64,000 nucleotides of DNA, from positions 6,338-70,337 of the forward strand of contig NW_004451010.1 of NCBI RefSeq assembly GCF_000321225.1. The letters are read 5' to 3'. The notes under the pieces were generated by a model that ran no database searches, was not told where the DNA came from, and worked only from the letters and a program-made list of their open reading frames with translations. The position numbers and the translations under genes were made by a program. How positions within the stretch are numbered: the stretch's first letter is position 1; each line of letters starts with the position of its first letter. This document shows positions 46,500 through 60,362 of the stretch, piece by piece. This DNA comes from Odobenus rosmarus divergens (taxonomy: Eukaryota; Chordata; Mammalia; Carnivora; Odobenidae).

Positions 46500-46830
46500 T
46501 CCTGCCTAACATATAAATAGGTCTTACACCTTAATAAAACATGAATGTCCATCAGATAAAATGGCCAAAGGATAAAAACAGACAAGTCATAAGAGAAGAA
46601 TTACCAATGGCTAACAAATGTGTTTATAAGATGTTCAGATTTAGTAGTAAAAAAAAATGTTAAGTGAAAACATTTTTAGTATATGTGCTGCCGAAGCGAG
46701 CACGTGTTAAGTGAAAACAAATCTCTTTTCTTTCCCTATAGTAATTTTAAAGAGGTAATTCCTAGTTTCGAAAAGAGGTAAAATGAGAATTCTCACACAC
46801 TACTAATGGGACTTACTGTTCTATTTATCT
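46500..46830 (+). mobile_element. Old L1 fragment
   Basis: 'GATAAAATGGCCAAAGGATAAAAACAGACAAGTCATAAGAG' is a sense L1 ORF2/3' scrap. It carries the small U6-derived insertion at 46673-46704. Confidence 0.65.
46673..46704 (-). pseudogene. RNU6: 3'-truncated U6 snRNA retro-fragment
   Basis: Read on the minus strand, 46703 down to 46674 matches the first 30 nt of U6 snRNA by my recollection of its sequence: the complete 5' stem-loop (GTGCTCGCTTCGGCAGCAC), then ATATACTAAAA. The match then stops. The insert is bracketed by a perfect 15-bp direct repeat tgttaagtgaaaaca (46658-46672 and 46705-46719), so it is a retro-insertion, not a chance match. It lacks the rest of U6, so it is not a functional RNA. 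Confidence 0.9.
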
Positions 46831-47409
46831 GTGGATATACAATAATACATTATTTCTCCACAGTTGGATAGTTGTGTTGTTTTAATGTTTTCTCTGTTAC
46901 AAACTTTTCTGCAGTGGATATCATCATGTGTCTAATTATGACTTTAGGATAAATGCCTAGATGTAAATTATAGTATCAGAAGCCATGAAAGTTTTCAAGG
47001 TTTTTGAAACAGAATTGTTCATGCCATTTGCTACAATAATTTTCAACTTAGGCATTTATCCTAAGGTAATAATTAGATGCTGGTGGGAACTGCTTCTTAC
47101 ACCACTCCATTGCTTAGCTCATGCCTGGCACCTAGTAACAATTAAATCTTGTCATTCAACTTTCAAATGAATAGCAATATGGCCAAGTCATCTTTCAATC
47201 TTAGTTATAATTGTAAAGTAGGAATGTGAACATGCTCTGAAAATTACAAGGAGTTCCGAAATTGTAAATATTAGTATTTGTTCATAATTTTAGAAGTGCT
47301 ATACTTTTATTTCTCATTGTTAGTTGATGCCAATTCAATTAAAACCTGAAGCTGATGTTTACTTTCCTACATGTCTATTTATTTGATATTCATTTGTATT
47401 AATTTTTTT
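46831..47409. other. Intergenic, old unassigned repeat-like sequence
   Basis: 'ACTTTAGGATAAATGCCTAGATG' resembles a block of an old interspersed repeat. Nothing firm. Confidence 0.4.
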
Positions 47410-47521
47410 TCAGAAAATTTTTTTAAATTTAAGTAATCTCTACACCCAATGTGGGGCTCGAACTTGCAACCCTGAAATCAAGAGTTGCATGCTCTTCCAG
47501 CTAAGCTAGGCAGGCACCCCC
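47410..47521 (-). mobile_element. Old CAN-SINE fragment, antisense
   Basis: 'TTTAAGTAATCTCTACACCCAATGTGGGGCTCGAAC' through 'GAGTTGCATGCTCTTCCAGCTAAGC' and 'GGCAGGCACCCC' is the older antisense SINE subfamily, similar to the one at 24476. Confidence 0.85.
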
Positions 47522-47699
47522 TTTATTAAATTTTTTTATGTTGATAAAAGTCAAGTTAGGTTGTAGTATAAAATGAATTCTGGATTTGAATCTTTGTTGG
47601 AGATACATATATAAAATATTTTCTACATCTCTGTGAGTTGTCTTTTGACTTTCTTCATTGTGACTTTTGATGATCAGAGTTCTTAATTTTAATATTGTG

Positions 47700-48150
47700 T
47701 TCGTCAGGTTTCTCCAGAGAAACAGAATATTCATGGTATTGGCTCATGTGACCGTGGAACCTAAGAAGTCCCAGGATCTGCTGTCTGCAATCTGGAGTCT
47801 CAGGAAACCTGGTGGTGTTCATTGGCCTGAGAGCCAATGGTATAGATTCTAGTCTGAGTCTGAAGGCCTGAAAGCCAGGAGTACTGAGGGCAGGAGAAGA
47901 TTGGTGTTCCAGCTTAAGTAATCATGCAGACCCCCAGTGAATCCTCCCTTTAACTTTTTTGTTCTATTCAGGCCCTCAAAGGATTAGATGATGCCCACCC
48001 ACATTGGAGAGGGAAATCTGCTTTATTCATTCTACCAATTCAAATGCTAATCTCTTCCAGAAACACCCCTCACAGACACACCCAGAAATAATTTTAGTCA
48101 GATAGCTGAGCAGCCTGTGATCCAGTCAAATTGACAAAAAATTAACTGTC
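47700..48150. repeat. Old interspersed repeat, family unassigned
   Basis: 'GTCAGGTTTCTCCAGAGAAACAGAATATTC' at the left and 'CAGTCAAATTGACAAAAAATTAACTGTCAC' at the right are the ends of a well-known mammalian repeat carrying 'AGATGATGCCCACCCACATT' inside. I do not assign the family. Confidence 0.65.
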
Positions 48151-48985
48151 ACAAATATAGTCCAATTTGTCAGTTGTTCCCTTTATGGTTAGCATCTTTT
48201 GTGTCCTATTTCAGAAATATTTGCGTATTCCAAGCTAATGAGGATGGTGTCCTATGTTTTCTTCTGAAAGCTTTATTGTTTTACCTTTCATATTTCAATC
48301 TGCAATCCATCTTGAATAGATTTTGCTTAGGAGATAAGAATTTTTTTTCATATGGATATCTAACTGACCTGTCAACATTTATTGAAAATCAAATCCATTT
48401 CTCACTGTACTGCAGTGTCACCTGTGTCATGAGTCAGATAAACTAGATGTCATAAATCAGATATGTAGTTTGTTTGAACTCTACTGTTTCATTGTTCACT
48501 TTTTCTGTCTTTGCACCAATACCACTCTGTCTTCCAGCTCTGTTCTTCAAGATGCTGTAGCCATCCTTGGTCCTTCTTATTTCAATGCAAATTATAAAGT
48601 CAGCTTGTTGATGTCTACCTAAAAAATTTAATGTTGGGGTTTTTGATTGGGATTGTGTTGAACTTCTAGATCTATATGGATCAGTTTGGGAGAGATGACT
48701 GACATCTTTACTATTGGTGAATTTGTATATCCTTCCACTTATTTAGAAGTTTTAGAAAAATCTCTCAGTAATGTTTTCATAGTTTTCAATTAAATGCCTT
48801 GCACATATTTTGTTAGGCCTTGATGTTTGATTTTTTTGATGCTCCTACCAATAGTACCATTTTTTAAATTTCATTTTTATATATTTGTTTTCATATAGCA
48901 GTGGAGTTCCTTTTTATATACTTACCTTATACTCAGATATATTGGTGAAATTTAATTATAATAGTTTATATGTTCTTTGGGATTT
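48151..48985 (-). mobile_element. Old L1 fragment, antisense
   Basis: 'TTTTGATTGGGATTGTGTTGAACTTCTAGATC' and neighbours correspond to the antisense ORF2 C-terminal region. The following block (49080-49290) repeats the same L1 region, so these are two separate L1 copies. Confidence 0.75.
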
Positions 48986-50600
48986 TCTTTGAAGTCCAGA
49001 ATTGCAGTGCCTCCAGCTTTGCTTTTCTTTTTCAAGATTGCTTCTCTATTTGGGGTCTTTTGTGGTTCCATACAAATTTTGGGATTGTTCTAGCTCTGTG
49101 AAAAATGCTCTTGATATTTTGATAGGGATTACATTAAATGTGTACATTGCTTTGGGTAGTACTGACATTTTAACAATATTTGTTGTTCCAGTCCGTGAGC
49201 AGGGAATGTCTTTCCATTTCTTTGTGTCATCTTCAATTTCTTTCATCAGTGTTTTATAGTTTTCGGATTACAGGTCTTTCATCTCTTTGGTTAGTTTTAT
49301 TCCTAGGTATCTTATTGTTTTTGATGCAAATGTAAATGGGATCGATTCTTTAATTTCTCTTTCTGCTGCTTCATTATTGGGGTGTAGAAATGCAACAGAT
49401 TTCTGTACATTCATTTTCTATCCTGTGACTACTGAATTCATGTATCTGAGCAATTTTTGGTCGTCTTTCAGGTTTTCTGTATAATCATGTCATCGGCAAA
49501 TATTGAAAAGTTTTACTTCTTCCTTGCTGATTTGGATGCCTTTTATTTGTTTTTGTTGTCTGATTGCTGAGGCTAGGCCTTCCAGTACTATGTTGAATAA
49601 CAGTGGTGAGGATGGACATTCCTTTCTTGTTCCTGACCATTAAGGAAAAACTCTTAGTTTTTCAGCATTAGGATGGCCTTTATTACATTGAGGTATGTTC
49701 CTTCTAAATCTACTTTGTTGAGGGTTTTTATCATGAATGTGTGTTGTACTTTGTCAAATGCTTTTTCTGCATTTATTGAAATGATCATATGGTTCTTTAA
49801 TTAATGTGCTGTATCACAGTGATTGATTTGTGAATATTGAACCACCGTTGCAACCCCGGAATAATTTCCACTTGATCGTGGTTAGTGATTTTTTTAATGT
49901 ATTGTTGGATTCAGTTTGCTGGTATTTTATTGAGAAATTTGCATCCATGTTCATCAGGGATATTGGCCTGTAGTTCTCTTTTTTAGTGGAGTCTATCTGA
50001 TTTTGGTATCAGGGTAATTCTGGCCCCACAGAAAGAGTTTAAAAGTTTTCCTTCCTCTTCTATTTTTTTGGAATAGTGTGAGAAAAATAAGTATTAACTC
50101 TTCTTTATTCCTCTTTAAGTGTTTGGTAGGATTCACCTATGAAGCCATCTGGCCCAGGACTTCTGTTTGTTGGGAGTTTTTTTTTTTTTATTACTGATTC
50201 AATTTCTTTGTTAGTTATTGGTCTGGTCAAGTTTTCTATTTTTTCCTGTTTCAGTTTGGTAGTTTCTAGGAATTTGTCCATTTTTTCCAGATTGTCCAAT
50301 TTGTTGGCATATAGTTTTTCTTAATATTCTCTTAGTTTGTATTTCTGTGGTTTCAGTGGTTGTCCTCTTTTACTTTGGATTTTGTTTATTTGAGTCCTTT
50401 TTTTTTTTTAGTTTCTATATCATTTATTTCTGCTCTAATCTTTATTATTTCCTTCCTTCTGTTGGCTTTTGGCCTCATTTGTTGTTCTTTTTCTAGCTCC
50501 TTCAGGTGTAAGGTTAGGTTGTTTATTTGGGATTTTTCTTCTTAAGCTAAGCATGTTTGCTGTATACTCCCCTCTTGTTTTATGTTCCTTTTTCTCTCCT
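48986..50600 (-). mobile_element. L1 ORF2 fragment, antisense
   Basis: Antisense L1 covering the reverse transcriptase region to the C-terminus of ORF2: minus-strand pieces with 'NRSPGPDGF' (50105-50299) and '[12 protein letters not shown]' (49046-49246) are visible. Stops and frameshifts break it throughout; no full ORF2 or ORF1 is present. Confidence 0.92.
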
Positions 50601-50612
50601 TTGATTCCTCTT

Positions 50613-50805
50613 TTTTTTATTATTTATTTATTTGACAGAGAGAGACACAGCGAGAGAGGGAATACAAACAGGGGAAGTGGGAGAGGGAGAAGTGGGCTTC
50701 CTGTGGAGCAGGGAGCCCGATGTGGGGCTTGATCCCAGGACCCTGGGATCATGACCTGAGCCGAAGGCAGAAGCTTAATGACTGAGCCACCCAGGTGCCC
50801 CCCCA
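50613..50805 (-). mobile_element. CAN-SINE, antisense, at the L1 5' side
   Basis: Full-length antisense SINE with a perfect target duplication ttgattcctctt (50601-50612 and 50806-50817). Confidence 0.96.
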
Positions 50806-50882
50806 TTGATTCCTCTTCTATATCAATCAGATGTCTTCCCCCTCCCCCCCAAATTTCCTTCTATTAAAAGTAAAGATGACTT

Positions 50883-51080
50883 GGGAGCCTGGGTGGCTCA
50901 GTTGTTAAGCATCTGCCTTCGGCTCAGGTCATGATCCCAGAGTCCTGGGATCAAGTCCCACATTGGGCTTCCTGCTCAGCGAGAAACCTGCTTCTCCCTC
51001 TCCCACTCCCCCTGCTTGTGTTACCTCTCTCGCTGGGTCTCTCTCTGTCAAATAAATAAATAAAATCTTTAAAAAAAAAA
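50883..51080 (+). mobile_element. CAN-SINE
   Basis: Full-length sense SINE with the target duplication aaaagtaaagatgactt (50866-50882, repeated at 51080-51096). It forms a close inverted pair with the SINE at 50613. Confidence 0.96.
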
Positions 51081-51096
51081 AAAGTAAAGATGACTT

Positions 51097-53180
51097 ATTT
51101 TTTGCCAGGGAGGGTCTACTTTTTTTCTGTAAGCAGATTAAGTGCCTTAATGCAATCAGCTAATGGGAGACTGCATTACTGTTTTGATAAGACATAGTCT
51201 ACTTCCAGCCACCCCTTTTCCAGTGGCTTATCTTTTTTGGAATTTGAACTGAGAGTGTGAGGGTCTTTCCTTCTTAAGCATTGATGGACTGCAGGTAATT
51301 CTGCTCTGTTCTTCACAGGTTTTCAGGTTAAGATTTTAGCAAATTACCCCAAACAGGCCTCAGAATTCAGGAAGTGGCTTGATGAGGAAACATACTGTGT
51401 ATTTGCCACTCTTCAGTCTCCATTGTTTCCCTCCATTTTCCACCCACCACCAAAAGCTCTTCTGCTTTCTCTGACCCCCAGAAGCAGTCTTCTCCCAGGG
51501 GCCAAGCCTGAATTCCCAGCTTCTAGCCATGGCTACCATTGGCAACTGCCCCTCAGAAAACATAGCTGCCAAATACTGAACATCAAAGATGATTAAGACC
51601 TATTTCCTTCTCATACCCCAGAGTTTCCTGACCTTTTTAAAACGACACATATGGAAAATAATATTTATTACATTATTTATTTATATATAAATATAAATAT
51701 ATATATATGTCAAACTATAGTAAATAAGGGGAGGATGCTTATAGCCATAAATTTCTGGCCCAGAGGTCTAGCCAACATAGGTCTTGACAAGATCACTCCA
51801 CTTTACAAGGTGAGAAGATCAGTACTTTCACATTTGTAACCCATTTGTGGCACTGATTTAGACTTTTGCCTTAATAAATTTGTTGCTCTTTTCTAAGATT
51901 CTGAATATTTTTTCATGCCCTTTGGTGGAGAACTGGTACTAACTCTAGATGCCTTTTGGAACTGAGATGATAATGTAGGTTCGCCAGAATCCCTTCCTTA
52001 GTCTGGGTCTCTATTCCATGGCCCATCTAGACTCCTTAATAGCCTGTTATTTGGAAGCAGAAATTAGTTAGCCTGTTTACCCCCTCAGTTTCTCTTATGT
52101 TCTTTTTCTATTACAAATCTTCCTCATTCAGAGGAACACATAATTTCCATTGTTTGGAGTGCAGTGTAGTTTGGCTTTGAAACAGCTGAGATAAAATTAT
52201 CATTTGCAATGGGAAAGTGACTGAAACAAAATGATATGTATGGTTGAGTTTATGCTTATTTGTTGTTTTATTAACTTTTTACATTCTAAGTCTGTGGATA
52301 ACTTAGTATTTTAGTTGATAAATGCAGATCCTTTGCAGTTCCAGAAAATCTCTTGGTTTCTAAAAAATGTAAACTTATGTCTACTTCACAAACAAATGTT
52401 TTATTTCATTTATAAATAGTTGAACCAGTAATAAGCTGAAAATTTACTATGATACTTAGCTGAGGAATGATGTGGAAGATTATTAGAATGTATTCACACA
52501 TTAGAGTTTGAGTCTTTGTGATATTCTTTATGGTATGGTAAATATGTAGAGAGAACCATAGCCTATAATTATGGCATTCATTCCTGCTAGGATTACATTA
52601 TAATTGGACAATGTAATCCCTGTAAATACACAGCTTAAGGTAACAGGAATGGCCAGGACAACAATATTCCCTAAGCTGGCTTACAGTCATCAGGTTGCTG
52701 CTGGTGTTGGGGGCCTTGTAAATGGAACACAGCAGAACTGTTTAATGACACTAGGCCATAGGAGATGGTAAAGCCTGTGTCTCCCATAGTGAAACTTTAT
52801 GAGGCGGCAGCACTTCCTAATCCTAGGAAGTTCATAAATGAATTAGCGAACCCCCAATTGTTAAAGGCAAAAGGATCCAGTTATGACTCTCTAACTGCTA
52901 ATAATGAGGCCATTCTGTCATGAAATACTTCGTTTCATGATTTTGAGATTCCCATTTTAACTAAAATAAACAATCAATTTAACTGTCATATGTTACTGAT
53001 TAGTAAATTGATAACAGCATACAGAACCAAGGTATATGGTAAGATGGGCTAAAGCACATTTAATGTTTAATGATTATTAAGGCAATGGAAAAGAGTATAA
53101 GTAGAGTGTTTAAACTCTAGTTCTCCATTAACTTAAGCATTCGTATCTATCAGTATAAGTTTTATAGTTTTCCAGCTGCT
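51097..53180. other. Intergenic, unassigned
   Basis: 2 kb with no recognised gene or repeat apart from a TA-rich tract at 51660-51710. Confidence 0.5.
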
Positions 53181-53212
53181 TACACACACATATATATATA
53201 TATATATATTTT
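53181..53212. repeat. (CA)n(TA)n microsatellite at the 3' end of the PCBP2 retrocopy
   Basis: ACACACACATATATATATATATATATATT; it sits where the retrocopy's poly(A) tail should be (poly(T) on this strand). Confidence 0.85.
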
Positions 53213-55110
<1,898 letters not shown>

Positions 55111-55935
55111 GGAGTACACATATTTCATTATAAAATTATTTCCAAGAATTTTGGATTTTTTTGTATAGATTAAGAATTGTTAGCTTCTTATTAGTGATTA
55201 ATAGTACATATGAAAAGTGTCACTTTTATCTTCTATTTAGTCACATTCCTAATGAATTCTGTTAGTATTTTGGTTGATACTGTTGCCTTTTTAAATAGGC
55301 AGTATGAGATTGTAATTAACAATATTAATAGTTAACATTGTACTTTCTTAAAGCATTATTTGTGTTTAAAATGTCTTTTTACAAATGACTTATTCATATA
55401 GGGATCCAAAAAAAATTCACATATTGCATTTGGTAGACATGTGTCTTGAATCTTTAATAGTTGCCCTTCCTTTATTTTCCATGACATTTATTTATGGAAT
55501 AAATTGGGTCATTTGCCCTACAGAATTTCTTACAGTCTTTATTTGACTGATTACATCCTCATGGCATTATTTGTTATGTTTCTGCATCTTCTGTATTTCA
55601 TGTAAACCAGTAGTTAGGTTCAAAACCTTGATTGAATTCACTTTTAAATCTTTTTGGCAAGAATACATCATAGGTGTACTGTAAACTTTCAGTTGCATCA
55701 TATTAGGAGTAATGTACTGTCTGCTTGTCCTACTATCATTAACATTAAAATGGATCAGTGGATTCTGAAGATATCAAACTGATTCATTCATTAAAAAGAA
55801 TTATGTCAACACTTAGCAAATGCTTTGAAGCAGTCATTGATAATCCTTGCCAAGATCCATTATTTCACTAGGGAATCTTAAAATGGTGGTTTTCGAATTC
55901 TGTTATTATGCATTTATTCATTATCACTTTTCTAA
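55111..55935. repeat. Old L1-like repeat sequence
   Basis: 'ATTTGGTAGACATGTGTCTTGAATC' and 'TTTTTGGCAAGAATACATCATAGGTG' belong to a familiar old mammalian repeat block. Family not assigned. Confidence 0.5.
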
Positions 55936-56400
55936 ATTTTGTAAATTTCCTTGTTTTGTCTGTTTTGTCATATATTAATGCTGATGCATGTTAAAGTCTC
56001 CCACTGCATGTGTGTTTCTGCTCATTTTTCCTCCTACAAGTATTATTTTTATTCCACATACTTTGATGCTATTATTTGGATATTATCTACTCCTTTCAAA
56101 AGATATCTGAGACTATTCACTTTTAAGCTTTTGTGGGTAGTCACAAAGTTGATGACTTATGTATTACAAATTATACTACTTAAATAGACTTCATTATTTT
56201 ATGCCTTTTTTCCTTGAATTATAGTTGGATGGTATAAGTATTGCTACCTCTAGATACCTTTTCTTCATATTTGCCTGATAATTTGTGCCTATTTCACTAT
56301 TTTTGTTTCAGTGCCTTTTCATGGAGATACGAGTTTGCTGCTTTCTCCCCTTCCTAGTCCTTGATAATTTTGTCTAGGAAAATTTAGTCTGGAAATAAAG
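55936..56400 (-). mobile_element. Old L1 ORF2 fragment, antisense
   Basis: 'GCATGTTAAAGTCTCCCACTGCATGTGTG' and 'GGTATAAGTATTGCTACCTCTAG' match the antisense ORF2 endonuclease/RT region in order. Decayed. Confidence 0.7.
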
Positions 56401-56689
56401 CTGTTTGCTGGTTTTATAATAGTACAATATAAATATTACTTTAAAATAAAAATTAATGTCGTAGCCATGTGTAAAATAATCATTTAAATTTATATTTCTT
56501 ATCTTTATCTTATTTCATGGGGTCCACACCTAGCCTGGGAACCCTGAAACTGGTAGTTAAAACATGTTAGGAGACCTCAAAATTACTATAAAAAAGATGA
56601 GGAAGATGATCTTTTCTTTTAACAGGTCAACTATTACTTAATAAGGAATATGAGGTTTCTTGATTTTTCAGATAGAATTTATTTTACTT

Positions 56690-56879
56690 TTTTTTTAAAG
56701 ATTTTGTTTATTTTTCAGAGAGAGAGAGAGCACAAACAGGGGAAACAGGGAGTGGCAGGCAGAGGGAGAAGCAGACTCCCCGCTGAGGAAGAGCCCGATG
56801 TGGGGCTCAATCCCAGGAGCTGGGATCATGACCTGAGCCAAAGGCAGCCACTTAACTGATTGAGCCACCCAGGAGTCCC
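56690..56879 (-). mobile_element. CAN-SINE, antisense
   Basis: Complete antisense SINE (AAAGATTTTGTTTATTTTTCAGAG to GAGCCACCCAGGAGTCCC). Imperfect target duplication tttcagatagaattt / tttcagttagatttt. Confidence 0.94.
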
Positions 56880-57572
56880 ATTTCAGTTAGATTTTAAAGA
56901 GCACTATGACACAAAACAGTATGTTATCATTTCAGTTTTCCTGTTTGGTCTTAAGATGATAATTCCCCAAGTCTATTTTGAAAGTTGTTCATATTCTATG
57001 TGATGATACTTTTCAAGTTTCAGTCAAGACAAGTCTTTTTTCATGACTTATTTTTCGTTTTCTTCAGTGATTGTTGGTCTAATAAAGTTTTCAACTTAAT
57101 TTTATCATTAATAATTATGAAGTTAATGTTTTTTAAAAACAAATTCAAATGGTACAAAGGAATATGATGTAAAAAATATTGCTTTAGCTTCTTCTCACCC
57201 CAGATACCACTCCCCAGAGTAGCCACTAGTAATAGTTGCCTATTTAAAATGCTTAACCTTTAAAAGAAAGCCTAATTCTTTAACTTTAAATAATTTAGTC
57301 CAAGGAAGAAATGGTATCTGGTTCTTTTATAAATAACAAGAATTGATTTTAAATACTTTTAAATTTTAGTAGCCCACAAAGCTAGAGATACTGAACAACA
57401 TTGAAAATGTTTGTTAATGCTGAAATGGCCAAGTAAACATTTTTCTGTAATTTATTTTCCATTGTCTGTTTTGAGTAAAAGCATAAGCTACTCTCTTTAA
57501 AAGGATGTTTTTCTATATTCAAATAGGTATAGCAAATTTCCACTACTCATGTAAAATCAATATATAATTTTA

Positions 57573-57770
57573 TTTATTTATTTTTTTAAAGATTTTATTT
57601 ATTTGAGAGAGAGAATGAGAGAGAGAGAGCACATGAGAGGGGGGAGGGTCAGAGGGAGAAGCAGACTCCCCACTGAGCAGGGAGCCCATTGTGGGACTCG
57701 ATCCTGGGACTCCAGGATCATGACCTGAGCTGAAGGCAGTCGCTTAACCAACTGAGCCACCCAGGGACCC
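57573..57770 (-). mobile_element. CAN-SINE, antisense
   Basis: Complete antisense SINE with a perfect 16-bp target duplication tcaatatataatttta (57557-57572 and 57771-57786). Confidence 0.96.
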
Positions 57771-57786
57771 TCAATATATAATTTTA

Positions 57787-58865
57787 GTGATTTCAGTTCT
57801 ATTTAAAAATGAAAGTATGGTTTATCAGGGGCATTTTATGTTTTTCATCTTAATGCAGTCCTTTTAAGGCCATACATTCCAGTATCCAAGTTTTAAAGTA
57901 GTTTGTATACACCCAACATGCAAGGCCATGACTTTAATCATTTCCTCACCAGAACTTCAATTATGCCAAGCACTTTTTAATTATCCTGCAGCCCACAAGT
58001 CTATTCTTAGTAAAAAGTCTGACTTGTACAGAGGCAGTATATTCCTCTGTGGCAAAATTCAACTCACCACTTTGCAACCCCACCCATGAAAAAGCCCTGT
58101 GAATTAAAAGCTACTAAATTAAGTGTGTATTTTTAACAGCTTCAATTTTCAAGTCAATTTTGGCATAAAAGTTGAAGACATTTTTTTTTGAAGTACAAAA
58201 ATGCTATGTTGGCATTTCATGGTATTTTCAGAATGCAGTTTGTTTTTTGGGTTGTCTCCTTTACAAAGTTAGTTTCTTATAACATCAATTTTTTTTTTCT
58301 AAAGGGAATGTGTTTAATCATTTGCCCTATCACTTTTTATTTTTATGTTACTTGAAGAAAATTCTGAACCAAGAAGAGTGATAGAAAAAGAACTTATATG
58401 TGAGGACAGATCTGTAGGGTAGTGGGTAAAGGTTTGGGGCACAGTGGGTGGCAGGAGAAGCATTGAGCTAAAGTGTAGCTGGTCTTAGCATTTCATGCAC
58501 AGATTAAAACCTGTAATGCAAATCCTGAAATTAAGAGAAAGTAAACTACATAAAATTATTGTGGTGTTTTACTCTTTTTATTTCCTAGTAATGGAAAATC
58601 TGTCCCAATGAATGCAAATAAAATACAAAGTCATTCTAGGAAATGCTTGTATAAGGTTAATGTTTATAAGAGATGCTAAATACCTAATACTATATATTAT
58701 GTTAACTCAAGAAATAGTTCATAAGAACCTCTTACATGTAAATCCCTGTACTTCTTTCACGTTATAATGTAGCTCCAGCAATTTACTGCCTCATGATCCA
58801 CCTTAGGAAATGCTGCACTGTTCAAAATCTGAGCTTAGGAAATGTGGGCTCCATCAACAGTTTTC
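57787..58865. other. Intergenic, unassigned
   Basis: AT-rich; no gene or firm repeat recognised. Confidence 0.5.
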
Positions 58866-59225
58866 CTTGTTTTTCTTTGCCTTCATCTACTATAGAGACT
58901 GGACTATATAAACCCTCAATTCCCCAGCTTGCTTTTCGGCTAAAAGTTGCATGTTGAAATTTTGACCAATGAGGTGTAAGGGGAAGGTCACTGGTGCCAC
59001 ATGGTGTCTTTCTGCCAGGGGGTCTGGAAGTGCTGTTGTCATCACTGAGAGTGGTAGAGCTGAAGGTGAGAAGCAGCCTGGGTCCTTGAAGGTATCCTTG
59101 ACCACCATACTAGCTGTGGACTGCCTACTCTGGGACTTCTTGTGGCGTGAAATAAACAAACCTCTTCTTATTTAAATCACCTGTCACTGGGGTTCCTGTT
59201 ACTCTTAGCCACATCCATGGCTAAG
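58866..59225 (+). repeat. Old LTR-like interspersed repeat, family unassigned
   Basis: 'GCCTGGGTCCTTGAAGG', 'GGACTGCCTACTCTGGGACTTCTTGTGGCGTGAAATAAAC' and 'CACTGGGGTTCCTGTTAC' follow a known old LTR-type repeat with a poly(A) signal. A second member seems to lie at 63535-63880. Confidence 0.55.
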
Positions 59226-59589
59226 GGAAAATATTAATTTGGCAATAAACATGATAGTGGTCTTGACAGTCCAGATTGTGGTAGCCAGTCTCCAAGGTGG
59301 CCCACAAGGATCCCCATCTCCTTCACACCCCCGTGTAGTTACCTCCCACACTGTCTCAGGGTTGGTTTGTGTGACCAGTAGAATGTGGCTTCTAAACCCT
59401 GTGATACTGTGAAAATTAGATTAAAAATTTAACAGTAACTCTAAAACTACTTATATTGTCTTTTTTATGGAATGTCACATTTTTCTTTTTATATGACATG
59501 TTTTCTGGTCAATTATAATATATATCCTTTATTAGAATGAGAAAATTTAAAACATTTTTAAAATTAATTTCTGAAAACCGCTTATATAA

Positions 59590-59790
59590 TACTATATACC
59601 AGGTTCTTTTCTGTGCTCTTTAACTTCATTAACTCACTTTTTTATCTTCAAATGACTTCTTGAGATATTATTTCAACCACTTGGCATTTGGAGAAATTGA
59701 AGCAGAGAGGTTAAAAGTCCTGCCCAAGGCTACACACTTAGGAGGTAGAAGAGCTGGGATGTGACCCTAATTAGGCTGCTTCCAGCACTG
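59590..59790 (-). repeat. MIR element
   Basis: 'GTTAAAAGTCCTGCCCAAGGCTACACACTTAGGAGG' and the preceding 'GGAGAAATTGAAGCAGAGAGG' give the antisense MIR core. Confidence 0.8.
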
Positions 59791-59801
59791 GTAATCACCT
59801 G

Positions 59802-60129
59802 CAGGAAAATCACCTGCAGTTCTACTAACCAAAAAAAAAAAAAAAAAACCAACCAAAAAACAAAAAAAAAAAAACAGCCTCCTTTCTATAGATATGTATA
59901 TACATTCCTAGTGTGTAGGTTGTTTACTTTTTTAGCATAACAAATCAGTTCCTGCTTTCATCCACAGGAAAATCACCTGCAGTTCTACTAACCAAAAAAA
60001 CAAACAAAAAACCAACCAACAAACAAAAAACAAAAAACCCAGCCCCCTTTCTATAGATATGTATATACATTCATAGTGTGTAAGTTGTTTACTTTTTTAG
60101 CATAACAAGTCAGTTCCTGCTTTCATCCA
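59802..60129. repeat. Tandem duplication of a 163-165 bp unit
   Basis: Two adjacent copies start CAGGAAAATCACCTGCAG at 59802 and 59965. Both continue through an A/C-rich run (AACCAACCAAAA), 'TTTCTATAGATATGTATATACATTC' and 'TTTTTTAGCATAACAA' to 'CCTGCTTTCATCCACAG'. Outside the A-rich run they differ at only a few positions. Confidence 0.95.
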
Positions 60130-60295
60130 CAGCTCCTTAAGTATCATTATTGTTCCTCTGATTTGGGGGCATATATGAGAATGCTGACTGTTAATCTGTA
60201 TTCTGCTGGTGTAGCCAGCTCTATCCATCAGTGTTCACCAACAGAGCGAAAGTAGTACAGGAAAGGGGTTATGAATGCGTTGAAAGGATTGAAGG

Positions 60296-60362
60296 ACCAA
60301 AAAAGGGAAGGTGTATTTACCAAAAAAGGGAAGGTGTATTTAAAAAAGGGAAGGTGTATTAG
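60296..60362. repeat. Three-copy minisatellite
   Basis: The unit AAAAAGGGAAGGTGTATT occurs three times in tandem, with a short ACC-containing spacer in the first two. Confidence 0.9.

Noticed and set aside
46673..46704. Functional U6 snRNA gene
   Set aside because: Only the first 30 nt are present, inside a target-site duplication, with no catalytic region or terminator.
48986..50600. Active L1
   Set aside because: ORF2 is broken into short pieces, ORF1 and the 5' UTR are absent and the copy is interrupted by a SINE.
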